A stretch of 64,000 nt of DNA from Candidatus Ruthia endofausta (GTDB lineage Bacteria > Pseudomonadota > Gammaproteobacteria > PS1 > Pseudothioglobaceae): contig NZ_CP054490.1 in the NCBI RefSeq assembly GCF_013342985.1, positions 930,001 through 994,000 of the forward strand, in the 5' to 3' direction. The first letter of the stretch is position 1. Every line of letters starts with the position of its first letter. Of this stretch, positions 40,303 to 49,749 are shown piece after piece. A program made the translations under genes and the position numbers. Below the pieces are notes generated by a model. It did no database searches. It saw nothing but the letters and a program-made list of their open reading frames with translations, and was not told the origin of the DNA.

Positions 40303-42525
40303 ATGAAACATTTATTATTACCCTTATTTTTATTATTATCCACATTTTCATTAGCAGAAGATGATTTGTTGCCAGTAGATGAGGCATTTACCTTTAAAGC
40401 CAGCGTGGTTAATAACGAAATACTGCTTAATTGGGACATTGCTAAAGGTTACTATCTTTATAAAGAGAAGATTAAGATTTCTGCTGATTTTTTAGCCCAG
40501 CTAGGCAATGCTAAGTTCCCAACAGCAAAGATTAGAAATGATGAATTTTTTGGCAAAATTGGAGTTTATCGTGATAATACCCTGGTGGTGGTTCCTGTGC
40601 TTAAAGGCGATGCCAAATCTATTTTATTAACTGTTAGCTATCAGGGTTGTGCCGATTTGGGTGTTTGCTACCCGCCCATTACTAAATCGGTTGCGCTTAA
40701 CATCGGTTCAATGCGCTCGACATCTTTAGCTGATAATGCATTTAATCTATTTTTACGAACCACTAACAAAGCACGGTCAAGTCTTGAAAAAAACATCTCA
40801 ATTCCTGATGAGCCTCTATCTGAAGACGATGCCTTTAAATTTTCAGTGGTGGCAATTGATGCCAATATGCTATTAGCAAGATGGGCTATTCATCAAGAAT
40901 ATTATTTATACCATGATAAATTTTTCTTTGATATCAAAGGGGCAAAATTTGGCGATATTGTCTTTCCAAAAGGTAAAATTAAAGACGATGAGTTTTTTGG
41001 AAAAATTGAGGTTCACAAAGGCGTATTAGAAGTTAAGATTCCGCTTACTAATGTCAGCACTCAACCAATTACTTTTATCGTTAAATATCAAGGCTGTTGG
41101 GAGGGTGGTGTTTGCTATCCGCCACAAAAAAAAACTAAAGATATTGTGTTGCTTTCTCAAACAGGTGGCTCTAATATCAATACCACACCTGAAAAAGCCA
41201 AAGCACCCAATGTCGCGCAAGTTGAATTAAACAAAACCGACCAAATTACTGCGTTACTTCAACAAGACAGTATATTATTAGTATTGGCAAGTTTCTTTGG
41301 TTTTGGCTTATTGCTGTCATTAACCCCTTGCGTGTTTCCAATGATTCCAATTCTGTCAGGCATTATTGTGGGTCAAAAAGGCGAAATTAGCACTAGAAGT
41401 GCGCTGATTATGTCCATTGTATTTGTATTATCCATGAGCATAACTTATTCAATTGCGGGCGTATTGGCAGGCTATTTTGGTGAAAATTTACAAGTGCTAT
41501 TCCAAATCCCTTGGATACTGGCTATTTTCAGTTTGATTTTTATCGCCTTGGCATTTTCTATGTTTGATTATTATGAAATCCAACTACCTGCCAGTTTACA
41601 AGGAAAAATTACAAAAATAAGCAATGACCAAGAAGGTGGGCACTTAATTGGTGTGGCTGTTATGGGATTTTTATCAGCACTCATTGTAGGGCCTTGTGTT
41701 ACACCACCGCTAGCAGGCGCATTGATTTATATTGGACAAACTGGCGATGCATTATTAGGTGGATTATCACTGTTTGTAATGAGCTTAGGCATGGGCGCAC
41801 CACTTGTTGCGATTGGCGCAGGCATAAGCAAACTACCTAAAGCAGGTGGCTGGATGGATAATGTTAAATACGTCTTTGGTATTTTAATGCTAGCCGTAGC
41901 AATTTATCTACTTGATAGAATTATCTCACCCCTTACGTCACTTATATTATGGGCAATGCTCATGACTATATCACCGATTGCGATGGGCGCATTGAATACA
42001 CAAACAAATACTTCAACAAGCCCTTGGCAACGTATTTTTAAAGCTTTAGGGCTAATTATATTGGGCTATGGCATCTTGATCTGGATGTTGGTGGCACGTG
42101 GTGGTGGCAATATGTTACAGCCACTATCGGACTGGGGTGCATCAAGTGTGGCAACTGAATCAGTTCATATAAAACTTGAACGCATCAAATCGGTGGGTGA
42201 ACTAGATCAAATCCTAGCAAAAGCAGAGAGTAGCAAGCAAATTGTTATGCTAAATTTTTATGCTGATTGGTGCATCTCTTGTAAAGAGCTTGAACGCTTT
42301 GTGTTTTCTAATGCCAATGTAGTTAACGAAATGACCAATGTTACCGCACTACAAGCTGATGTGACTGAAAATAATGCCAATGATAAAACACTGATGAAAC
42401 GATTTGGCCTTGTTGGCCCGCCTGCTATTTTATTTTTCAACAATGGTATTGAAAACCGTTCACAAAGAATTATTGGCGAGATTAACGCACAAGACTTTCT
42501 CAGCCACCTCAACAAAACCAAATAA
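40303..42525 (+). CDS. dsbD: Thiol:disulfide interchange protein DsbD with duplicated N-terminal domain
   Basis: Carries electrons from cytoplasmic thioredoxin to periplasmic thiol proteins and cytochrome c maturation. 740 aa against about 565 in E. coli. After a signal peptide there are two copies of the periplasmic alpha domain: the first with Cys116 and Cys122 (YQGCADLGVCYPP), the second with Cys265 and Cys271 (YQGCWEGGVCYPP). The eight-helix membrane domain has Cys343 (LTPCVFPM) and Cys465 (VGPCVTPP), and the C-terminal thioredoxin domain has Cys657 and Cys660 (DWCISCKELE). Every redox pair is intact. The duplicated alpha domain explains the extra length. Confidence 0.93.
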   Translation: MKHLLLPLFLLLSTFSLAEDDLLPVDEAFTFKASVVNNEILLNWDIAKGYYLYKEKIKISADFLAQLGNAKFPTAKIRNDEFFGKIGVYRDNTLVVVPVLKGDAKSILLTVSYQGCADLGVCYPPITKSVALNIGSMRSTSLADNAFNLFLRTTNKARSSLEKNISIPDEPLSEDDAFKFSVVAIDANMLLARWAIHQEYYLYHDKFFFDIKGAKFGDIVFPKGKIKDDEFFGKIEVHKGVLEVKIPLTNVSTQPITFIVKYQGCWEGGVCYPPQKKTKDIVLLSQTGGSNINTTPEKAKAPNVAQVELNKTDQITALLQQDSILLVLASFFGFGLLLSLTPCVFPMIPILSGIIVGQKGEISTRSALIMSIVFVLSMSITYSIAGVLAGYFGENLQVLFQIPWILAIFSLIFIALAFSMFDYYEIQLPASLQGKITKISNDQEGGHLIGVAVMGFLSALIVGPCVTPPLAGALIYIGQTGDALLGGLSLFVMSLGMGAPLVAIGAGISKLPKAGGWMDNVKYVFGILMLAVAIYLLDRIISPLTSLILWAMLMTISPIAMGALNTQTNTSTSPWQRIFKALGLIILGYGILIWMLVARGGGNMLQPLSDWGASSVATESVHIKLERIKSVGELDQILAKAESSKQIVMLNFYADWCISCKELERFVFSNANVVNEMTNVTALQADVTENNANDKTLMKRFGLVGPPAILFFNNGIENRSQRIIGEINAQDFLSHLNKTK

Positions 42526-42547
42526 AATAAGCGAAAATACCGATAAA

Positions 42548-42572
42548 ACCAACTATCGTACACGATATTGGT
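42548..42572. repeat. Small inverted repeat between dsbD and aroQ
   Basis: ACCAA-C-TATCG and CGATA-TTGGT pair around TACA, a 10-bp stem with one bulged base. There is no T tract, so it is not a standard terminator. It directly precedes a possible promoter of aroQ and could be an operator. Confidence 0.3.
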
Positions 42573-42580
42573 GGTAAAAT
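42572..42580 (+). promoter_or_regulatory. Possible extended -10 promoter of aroQ-accBC
   Basis: TGGTAAAAT is identical to the element before rpmH and lies 38 bp upstream of the chosen aroQ start. No convincing -35 is seen, as expected for an extended -10 promoter. Confidence 0.4.
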
Positions 42581-42617
42581 CAGTTCTATTTAGGTTTTGG
42601 TTTTGCTTGTTAACAAA

Positions 42618-43067
42618 ATGGATGTTCTATTATTAAACGGTCCTAACCTTAATCTGCTTGGTACTCGAGAGCCTGATTATTACGGCGCACAAACACTAGA
42701 TGAGATTACCAGTAATCTTGCAAAAATAGCAAACGATGCTGGACTTACACTTGAATACCATCAAAACAATTCAGAAGCAAGATTGATTGAACACATTCAC
42801 AACGCTACAAATAACGACGTTCAATATATCATTATCAACCCTGCAGCTTTCACACACACATCAGTCGCTTTGCGTGATGCCCTGCTCGCTGTGGATATTG
42901 AGTTCACTGAAGTTCATTTGTCTAATGTGTATAAGCGTGAAGATTTCCGTAAACAATCTTATTTCTCAGACATTGCACAAGGCGTCATTTCAGGCTTTGG
43001 TGTCCAAGGCTACGAATTTGCACTACAAGCCGCAATTCAACATATTCAACAATTAAAGAGGTCATGA
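42618..43067 (+). CDS. aroQ: 3-dehydroquinate dehydratase, type II
   Basis: Shikimate-pathway step from dehydroquinate to dehydroshikimate, needed for tryptophan and other aromatics made by this cell. The opening [20 protein letters not shown] carries the catalytic arginine and tyrosine, and [16 protein letters not shown] and [11 protein letters not shown] follow in order. I chose the ATG at 42618 ([10 protein letters not shown]), giving 149 aa; the longer frame adds seven residues outside the family. It is immediately upstream of accB, a conserved aroQ-accB-accC order in gammaproteobacteria. Confidence 0.95.
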   Translation: MDVLLLNGPNLNLLGTREPDYYGAQTLDEITSNLAKIANDAGLTLEYHQNNSEARLIEHIHNATNNDVQYIIINPAAFTHTSVALRDALLAVDIEFTEVHLSNVYKREDFRKQSYFSDIAQGVISGFGVQGYEFALQAAIQHIQQLKRS

Positions 43068-43514
43068 ATGGACATTCGTAAAGTAAAAAAATTAATGGAA
43101 TTGCTAGAACAATCTGGCATGAGTGAAATTGAAATTGTTGAGGATAAAGAATCCGTACGTATTTCGCGCTATGGCAACGCCCCAATAGCAGCACCAGTGG
43201 CAATAGCAGCCTCTGTAGTAGCACCAACAGAGGCTGCTACAATGGCAACACCATCTGAAGATAGTGCACTAACAGTAGATGATCATCCGATTACTTCTCC
43301 TATGGTTGGTACTTTTTATGGCGCAGCATCACCCACTTCTGATGCTTTTGTTAAAATCGGTCAACACGTCAAGCAAGGCGATACAATTTGTATTGTTGAG
43401 GCCATGAAAATCATGAACCAAATTGAGGCAGACCAATCTGGAACAGTCACTGAAATCTTATGTACAGATGGCGATGCAGTTGAATTTAGTCAAACACTAG
43501 TCGTCATTCAATGA
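43068..43514 (+). CDS. accB: Biotin carboxyl carrier protein of acetyl-CoA carboxylase
   Basis: Carries biotin between AccC and AccAD. The C-terminal biotinyl domain has [11 protein letters not shown] with the biotinylated Lys114. The N-terminal dimerisation part [20 protein letters not shown] is joined by an Ala/Pro-rich flexible linker at about residues 43-66. 148 aa, normal. Starts directly after the aroQ stop; its end overlaps accC by 4 bases. Confidence 0.96.
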   Translation: MDIRKVKKLMELLEQSGMSEIEIVEDKESVRISRYGNAPIAAPVAIAASVVAPTEAATMATPSEDSALTVDDHPITSPMVGTFYGAASPTSDAFVKIGQHVKQGDTICIVEAMKIMNQIEADQSGTVTEILCTDGDAVEFSQTLVVIQ

Positions 43515-44869
43515 CGCCAATGAATAAAATCCGCAAAGTTCTCATTGCTAATCGTGGTGAAATTGCGCTTAGAATTTTAAGAGCTTGTAAGGAGCTAGGT
43601 ATCAAAACCGTTGCTGTGTATTCAACAGCGGACAGAGACCTTAAGCATGTACGTTTGTCTGACGAGGCTGTGTGCATTGGTCCGCACCCATCAAAAGATA
43701 GTTATTTAAACACTCCCGCACTGATTGCTGCTGCAGAAATTACTCATACTGATGCCATTCATCCTGGCTATGGTTTTTTATCTGAAAATGCAGATTTTGC
43801 ACAGCGCGTTGAAGAAAGTGGTTTTATTTTTATCGGTCCACATGCAGATAATATTCGTATCATGGGTGACAAAGTTGCCGCCATTAAAGCTATGAAAAAA
43901 TTCAGCGTGCCTTGTGTACCTGGATCAAATGGTGGTTTGACTGAAGACGCTGCTCAAAACACCAAACTTGCTCGTGATATTGGCTTTCCAATTATCATCA
44001 AAGCCTCTGGCGGTGGCGGTGGTCGTGGCATGCGTGTAGTTGAAAAAGAAACCGATCTACTTAATTCAATAGAGTTGACTAAAACAGAAGCACTTAACTT
44101 TTTTGGCAATGGCGAAGTATATATGGAGAAATTTCTAATCACGCCTAGACATGTTGAAATTCAAATATTAGCTGACGAACATGGCAATGCTGTGCACTTA
44201 AGCGAACGTGACTGTTCGATGCAAAGACGTCATCAAAAAGTGGTAGAAGAAGCGCCAGCACCTGGCATCACACCAGAATTACGCCAAAAAATCGGCAGTG
44301 CTTGTACGGATGCTTGTAAAGCCATTAACTATCACGGTGCTGGAACGTTTGAATTTTTATTTGAAAATGATGAGTTCTATTTCATTGAAATGAATACTCG
44401 CATCCAGGTGGAACACCCTGTCACCGAAATGATTACTGGTATTGATATTGTGCGTGAACAAATACGCATTGCTGATGGTCAAACACTTTCATTCACACAG
44501 AATGATGTGAAAATCAAAGGCCATGCGATTGAGTGTCGTATTAATGCTGAAGATCCTAATAATTTTATGCCCTCACCAGGAAAAATCACCCAATATCATG
44601 TCGCTGGCGGTTTAGGCGTGCGTGTCGATTCACATATATATAACGGCTATACCGTGCCACCCCATTACGATTCTATGATTGGTAAATTGATTACTTTTGC
44701 TGATACTCGACTAGGCGCCATTATCAAAATGCAAAATGCACTTGATGAAATGGTGATTGATGGTATTAAAACCAATATCTCTTTGCAAAGAAGAATCATG
44801 GATGACAAAATCTTCCAAAAAGGCGGTATGAATATCCACTATCTCGAAAAAATGTTAGGGGTTCACTAG
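43511..44869 (+). CDS. accC: Biotin carboxylase subunit of acetyl-CoA carboxylase
   Basis: ATP-dependent carboxylation of biotin on AccB. The N-terminal [20 protein letters not shown], the ATP-grasp glycine loop [13 protein letters not shown] near residue 160, the catalytic [14 protein letters not shown] near 295 and RINAEDP are all present. 452 aa from ATG 43511; an ATG three codons later is an alternative. Overlaps accB by 4 bases (ATGA). Confidence 0.97.
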   Translation: MTPMNKIRKVLIANRGEIALRILRACKELGIKTVAVYSTADRDLKHVRLSDEAVCIGPHPSKDSYLNTPALIAAAEITHTDAIHPGYGFLSENADFAQRVEESGFIFIGPHADNIRIMGDKVAAIKAMKKFSVPCVPGSNGGLTEDAAQNTKLARDIGFPIIIKASGGGGGRGMRVVEKETDLLNSIELTKTEALNFFGNGEVYMEKFLITPRHVEIQILADEHGNAVHLSERDCSMQRRHQKVVEEAPAPGITPELRQKIGSACTDACKAINYHGAGTFEFLFENDEFYFIEMNTRIQVEHPVTEMITGIDIVREQIRIADGQTLSFTQNDVKIKGHAIECRINAEDPNNFMPSPGKITQYHVAGGLGVRVDSHIYNGYTVPPHYDSMIGKLITFADTRLGAIIKMQNALDEMVIDGIKTNISLQRRIMDDKIFQKGGMNIHYLEKMLGVH

Positions 44870-44870
44870 T

Positions 44871-45893
44871 ATGATTAAAGTAGGCATTATTGGCGCTACT
44901 GGATACACAGGTCTGGAGCTTATACGTCTTTTACAAAATCACCCAAGTGCAAAAATTATTGCCCTATGTTCAAGGGCAAATGTTGGTAAAGCTGTTGTTG
45001 AAGAATTTCCCAGCCTAATAGGCTATGTTGATTCTAACTTTATTGCACCAGATGATAAAACATTATTTAAGTGCAACGTCATTTTCTTTGCCACACCACA
45101 CGGCGTAGCTATGAACAGCGTTGGCCAATTCCTAGACAGAGGTATCAAAATAATTGACTTAGGTGCTGATTTTCGTATTAAAGACAGCTCCGAATGGAGC
45201 AAATGGTACGGCATGGCACACACACAGAATGCTTTATTAGAAAATGCCGTTTATGGCCTGCCTGAAGTTTACAGCTCACAAATCAAAAATGCCACCTTGG
45301 TTGCCAATCCTGGATGCTACCCAACTGCAATCACGCTAGCACTTAAGCCTTTGCTTGAAGCAAATGTCATTGACACAAAAAGCATTATTGCTGATTGCAA
45401 ATCAGGAGTTAGTGGCGCAGGCAGAGGTGCGAATATTGCCACACTTTTTTGCGAAGTGAACGACTCCTTAAAGCCTTATAATGTTAATCAACACCGTCAC
45501 AAGCCTGAAACGCAACAAGTGTTAACAGACATCGCAGGCACAGGTGTGGACTTTATCTTTACTCCACACCTGATACCTATGACTCGGGGCATGCTTGCTA
45601 GTGTTTACGTTGATTTAACAAAGAATATTAATGCACAAGAATTGTTTGAAAATCACTACCAAGACAACAAATTTGTTCATATATTGCCAACTGGCATTTA
45701 TCCACAAACCAAATCAGTTAAAGGCACGAGTAATTGCCATATTGGCATTCAAAAATCAAGCAACAAACTTATTATTATGGCAGTTATTGACAATGTAGGT
45801 AAAGGCGCCTCAGGGCAAGCCATACAAAACATGAATCTCATGTTTGGGCTTGGTGAAGGCTTAGGATTGGAACAAATTGGCTTATTGCCATAG
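44871..45893 (+). CDS. argC: N-acetyl-gamma-glutamyl-phosphate reductase
   Basis: Third step of arginine synthesis, NADPH-dependent. The nucleotide-binding GIIGATGYTGLELIRLL opens the protein, and the catalytic Cys149 lies in VANPGCYPTA. The GAGRGAN and HRHKPETQQ blocks are also present. 340 aa, normal. It begins one base after the accC stop and is followed 12 bp later by erpA. Other arg genes are not in the window. Confidence 0.96.
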   Translation: MIKVGIIGATGYTGLELIRLLQNHPSAKIIALCSRANVGKAVVEEFPSLIGYVDSNFIAPDDKTLFKCNVIFFATPHGVAMNSVGQFLDRGIKIIDLGADFRIKDSSEWSKWYGMAHTQNALLENAVYGLPEVYSSQIKNATLVANPGCYPTAITLALKPLLEANVIDTKSIIADCKSGVSGAGRGANIATLFCEVNDSLKPYNVNQHRHKPETQQVLTDIAGTGVDFIFTPHLIPMTRGMLASVYVDLTKNINAQELFENHYQDNKFVHILPTGIYPQTKSVKGTSNCHIGIQKSSNKLIIMAVIDNVGKGASGQAIQNMNLMFGLGEGLGLEQIGLLP

Positions 45894-45905
45894 GGGGAAA
45901 GTAAT

Positions 45906-46259
45906 ATGGAAACAGAACAAGTTTTAGAAAAAGCAGACATTATTTTTAGCGACAATGCGGCTAAAAAAGTATCAACTCTCATTGAAGAAGAAGAAAATGA
46001 TAACTTGCATTTGCGTGTTTATATTACAGGAGGTGGTTGTTCTGGCTTTTCCTATGGTTTTACTTTTGACGAAACCTACAAAGAGGGTGATTCAAGCATT
46101 GAAAACAGTGGCGTACAATTAGTCGTTGACCCTATGAGTTATCAATACTTAATTGGTGCAACCGTTGATTATTTAGAAGACTTACAGGGCGCACGTTTTA
46201 TTATCCACAACCCAAATGCCAAAACCACTTGTGGTTGTGGCTCGTCTTTTTCAGTCTAA
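45906..46259 (+). CDS. erpA: Iron-sulfur cluster insertion protein ErpA
   Basis: A-type carrier that delivers [4Fe-4S] clusters to apoproteins; in E. coli IspH is one of its key clients. The three cysteines are Cys45 ([11 protein letters not shown]), Cys109 and Cys111 ([11 protein letters not shown]). The C-terminal motif and the presence of FSYGF rather than the IscA variant point to ErpA. 117 aa. It is the last gene of the argC run; the next kilobase is decayed DNA. Confidence 0.93.
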   Translation: METEQVLEKADIIFSDNAAKKVSTLIEEEENDNLHLRVYITGGGCSGFSYGFTFDETYKEGDSSIENSGVQLVVDPMSYQYLIGATVDYLEDLQGARFIIHNPNAKTTCGCGSSFSV

Positions 46260-46279
46260 AAAAAATACTTTATTTAAAA

Positions 46280-47250
46280 AACTAACGGGTATTTTTGGAC
46301 ACAATCAAAACATTAATCATTTTGATATTTTAGTGGGTTATTTTCGCTCATCGGGGTATTTTTTTTAGACTCTGCTCTTTATTGGGGGATGTTGCTAATA
46401 TTCGTATCTTAGTTGGGATAGATGTTGATTAACACAAAAAAGTCATTCTCTAGGGTTGATTTATCAAGAAGGTAAAGAAAGTTGAACAATCGTGGCAAGA
46501 AAAGTTTACTGCCGAATAACCAGTCCCAAATGATTACGATATGATAATTGTAGATGAAGCACATAAATTTCGTAATAACACAGCTCGGGCATACAATCAA
46601 TTGCAACAGATTTGTAAAACTAAAACCTCTGCTAATAAAGTTAAAAAGTAATGCTCATTTCTGCCACACCGCTTAATAACTGTCCTGATGCTTTATACAA
46701 CCAGATTTTATTATTTAAAGATGGCAATAATTCAACCCTTGATTTTCCCCTTAGCCAGTTTTTTCACCAAGGCAAAAGAAAGAATATAAAGAAATATTAC
46801 AACTCTCCAATAATAAAAAAGCCAAAGAGCAAACAGCAAAACTTTATGAAAAAATTAGAGAAAATGTAATAACCCCACTAATAGTTAGGAGGACACGCAC
46901 TGATTTGATAAACAGCGAGCGCATAAAAAAGATAAGATAGAGCTATTACATACGCGTTATCGTGCATTGCATTATCTAAAACCAGAATTAAAACAAAAAT
47001 ACATTCGAGTAGAAAATCGTTATTTTTACCGAAAGCACCGATACGATGGAATATCTATCAGACAAAATAGTTGATACCGATTATCAGGATAAAACTTTAG
47101 TGGTTAATGCAAATAATCGCAATCAATTAAAACAACAAATAAGCTAAAATTTTAATGCTAACATGGCATTGAATAACAAAAGAAAACGATTACCAAATTA
47201 TCCTGAATTTGGTGTGCCGTTAGTACAACTGAGATAAAACATATTATCAA
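46280..47250 (+). pseudogene. Decayed PLD-like/SNF2-type helicase
   Basis: The plus strand shows, in order but in changing frames, HFDILVGYFRSSGYF and NIRILVGIDVD (an N-terminal phospholipase-D-like module), DYDMIIVDEAHKFRNNTARA with a DEAH box, MLISATPLNN (motif III) with LYNQILLFKDGN, then NVITPLIVRRTRTDL and NNRNQLKQQI. This is the layout of large helicases seen in restriction or defence islands. An intact one would be about 1000 residues; under a third remains, with many stops. No methyltransferase relic is recognisable beside it. Confidence 0.7.
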
Positions 47251-47321
47251 TCCTATCGGCTATATATGGAGCTGTATTCAGGGTAAAATTTTCGATTTAC
47301 AATAATAATATTTTATAGATT

Positions 47322-48458
47322 ATGATTGAATATATCCCAGGCTTGGCAGGTGTTCCTGCAACAGAATCTTCTATCTCTTCTATTGATGGAAAAAATGGTA
47401 TTTTGGCTTATCGTGGCTACTCAATTGAAGATTTGGTTAAACATGCCTCTTTTGAAGAAGTGTCTATGCTACTTCGAGATGGAGAATTACCAGACAAAAA
47501 CAAACTAGATAACTTTAAATATGTTTTACACAAGCGTTATGAGGTAAAGCGCAATATCCGTTCTATGATGTGGTCTTTGCCTACCAATGGACATTCGATG
47601 GATGTTTTACAAACTACCATTGCCGCTATGGCAACATTTTATCCTGATGCGGGCGCACAAAACCCGGACTCTGTTTATACACAAAGTGCGTTGACTAAAA
47701 TTATTTCTAACATGAGTACTCTGGTGGCAATGTGGGCGCGCATTAGTGCTGGTTATGATCCCATTCCGCCCAGTAGGGGGATGTCCTACGCTAAAAACTT
47801 TTTATATATGTCATTTGGAGAAGAGCCTGATGATGATATTGTCAAGCTTTTTGATGCTTGCTTAATTTTGCATGCAGAACATACCATTAATGCCTCAACT
47901 TTTTCTGCCATGGTAACCGCTTCTACGCTTGCCAATCCATTTGCTTCAATTTCGGCTGCAGTTGGCACTTTGGCAGGTTCTTTACATGGTGGTGCAAATG
48001 AAGACGTTCTTAAAATGTTGGATGAAATTGGAGATGCCAAAAATACTCGTGCTTATATTAAAAACCGCCTAGAAAACAAACAAGTCATTTGGGGTATGGG
48101 GCATAGAGAATATAGCGTTAAAGACCCTCGTGCAAGTATTTTACAGGCCATGATTGAGGCCTATGTTAAAAAATCTAACACGCGCCTTTCTAAACGTTTT
48201 GAAACTGCACTAGAGGTAGAAAGAATTTGTGAAGAGTTGCTATCAAGCAAAGGCGTTTATCCAAATGTAGATTTTTACTCAGGTATTTTATATGCTGAAA
48301 TTTTCAAAATTCCGCAAACACACTTTACGCCTATTTTTGCTATGGCTCGTTCTGCTGGTTGGACAGCCCATTGGCACGAACAAGTTGGGCACAACCGTAT
48401 TTTCAGACCCACACAAATCTACACAGGGGCTAATTTTAGAGATTATCCTAAAAAATAA
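47322..48458 (+). CDS. gltA: Citrate synthase
   Basis: Condenses acetyl-CoA and oxaloacetate. 378 aa with the short N-terminus of the archaeal/Gram-positive-like branch rather than the longer E. coli type. Active-site histidines are in [11 protein letters not shown] near residue 224 and [14 protein letters not shown] near 264; the aspartate is in [10 protein letters not shown] near 316. A 2-methylcitrate role cannot be ruled out from sequence, but no prp genes are present here. It is followed 2 bp later by ubiE, although the pathways are unrelated. In a thioautotroph it would supply 2-oxoglutarate for amino acids. Confidence 0.9.
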   Translation: MIEYIPGLAGVPATESSISSIDGKNGILAYRGYSIEDLVKHASFEEVSMLLRDGELPDKNKLDNFKYVLHKRYEVKRNIRSMMWSLPTNGHSMDVLQTTIAAMATFYPDAGAQNPDSVYTQSALTKIISNMSTLVAMWARISAGYDPIPPSRGMSYAKNFLYMSFGEEPDDDIVKLFDACLILHAEHTINASTFSAMVTASTLANPFASISAAVGTLAGSLHGGANEDVLKMLDEIGDAKNTRAYIKNRLENKQVIWGMGHREYSVKDPRASILQAMIEAYVKKSNTRLSKRFETALEVERICEELLSSKGVYPNVDFYSGILYAEIFKIPQTHFTPIFAMARSAGWTAHWHEQVGHNRIFRPTQIYTGANFRDYPKK

Positions 48459-48460
48459 TC

Positions 48461-49201
48461 ATGGAAAATACCACACATTTTGGATTTAAACAGATTGCTA
48501 CCAACGACAAACAAAGTTTGGTTAGAGATGTTTTTAACTCTGTCGCAAGTAAATACAACTTAATGAACGATGTCTTGTCCTTTGGTGCGCACCGCCTTTG
48601 GAAGCATTACACGATTGCTTCAAGTAATGTTAAGATTGGCGACAAAGTACTAGACATTGCTGGTGGTACAGGCGATTTAGCCATTGAATTTAGGAAAAAA
48701 GTAGGTGACAATGGGCAAGTCATACTAAGCGATATTAACGCTGCCATGCTGAATGAAGGTCGTAAAAACTTAACCAATAAAGGTATTTTTAGTGTTGAAT
48801 TTGTGCAACTCAACGCACAGAGCCTACCCTTTGATAGCAATACATTTGACTGCGTGAACATTTCCTTTGGCCTTAGAAACGTGACTGACAAAGACCAAGC
48901 ACTCAAAGAAATGTATCGTATTTTGAAGCCTGATGGTTGTTTGTTGATTTTAGAATTTTCAACAACTGATTCTGTATTTTTAAAAAAAATCTACGATTTT
49001 TATTCATTTAATATTATGCCAAAACTCGGTGGTATTATTGCTGATAATGAGGCCTCGTATCAATACTTAGCTGAATCAATCCGAAAACACCCAAACCAAG
49101 AAACCCTTAAAGACATGGTACTGGATGCTGGCTTTGACTTTTGCGAATATCATAATTTATCAGGTGGCATTGTTGCCTTGCATAAAGGCATCAAAGTATA
49201 A
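48461..49201 (+). CDS. ubiE: Ubiquinone/menaquinone C-methyltransferase UbiE
   Basis: SAM-dependent C-methylation in quinone synthesis. The SAM-binding motif I is [15 protein letters not shown] near residue 66, and the family signature [17 protein letters not shown] precedes it. The C-terminal [13 protein letters not shown] is typical. 246 aa. First gene of ubiE-ubiJ-ubiB, which together make the quinone that accepts electrons from SQR. Confidence 0.96.
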   Translation: MENTTHFGFKQIATNDKQSLVRDVFNSVASKYNLMNDVLSFGAHRLWKHYTIASSNVKIGDKVLDIAGGTGDLAIEFRKKVGDNGQVILSDINAAMLNEGRKNLTNKGIFSVEFVQLNAQSLPFDSNTFDCVNISFGLRNVTDKDQALKEMYRILKPDGCLLILEFSTTDSVFLKKIYDFYSFNIMPKLGGIIADNEASYQYLAESIRKHPNQETLKDMVLDAGFDFCEYHNLSGGIVALHKGIKV

Positions 49202-49207
49202 AACCCG

Positions 49208-49747
49208 ATGCAGTCCTTTGCAATTTTTTGGCATAAACAAGCCGTTATTCTTGAGCGGGCATTAAACTACTTAATCATTAACAGCAGAGTTGACATTGAT
49301 GCACTTAATGGCAAAACAATTGGTCTTTCTTTGCAAGATTTACCATTGGACGTGCACTTTGTATGCGCCAATAATCGAATATTTGTTTTCTCTGCCACTG
49401 ACAAGCCCACAGACGTTGATATTAAGCTCAAATCTATGGTATTTATATCCTTACTCCAAGGCGAAGGCCCAACTGAACTGTTTAGACAAAATAAAATTAA
49501 TATTCATGGTGATGTTAAAACCGCTCAATTATTGCTTGATTTACTAAAAGAGGTTGATATTGACCTTGAAGAAATGGTATCAAAACACACAGGCGATATA
49601 ATTGCCAACCAGCTTGGGAAACTAACAAAAAAATTCAACCGTACCGGCACACAATCAAACAACCCGTTTGAGATAATTAAAGATGGGTTGTCCACCTTGT
49701 TAATCAATCCAATTAAATCTAAACGCTACAAACATAAAAACAGTTAG
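49208..49747 (+). CDS. ubiJ: Ubiquinone biosynthesis accessory factor UbiJ (SCP2 domain)
   Basis: Lipid-binding scaffold of the soluble ubiquinone-synthesis complex. 179 aa with an N-terminal SCP2-like sterol-carrier fold (about residues 10-110) and a helical C-terminus rich in charged residues. Primary sequence conservation is low; the assignment rests on length, fold-like pattern and location between ubiE (6 bp) and ubiB (2 bp), the conserved ubiE-ubiJ-ubiB order. Confidence 0.86.
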   Translation: MQSFAIFWHKQAVILERALNYLIINSRVDIDALNGKTIGLSLQDLPLDVHFVCANNRIFVFSATDKPTDVDIKLKSMVFISLLQGEGPTELFRQNKINIHGDVKTAQLLLDLLKEVDIDLEEMVSKHTGDIIANQLGKLTKKFNRTGTQSNNPFEIIKDGLSTLLINPIKSKRYKHKNS

Positions 49748-49749
49748 CC

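Noticed and set aside
46201-46210. DnaA-box-like TTATCCACAA
   Set aside because: It is inside the erpA coding region and single, so it is probably chance.
46651-46869. 72-codon open frame as a gene
   Set aside because: It encodes helicase motif III and the following segment only; the motifs before and after are in other frames.
47322-48458. Calling the gene 2-methylcitrate synthase
   Set aside because: No prpB, prpD or acn neighbours are present; citrate synthase is the simpler reading, although sequence alone does not exclude the other.
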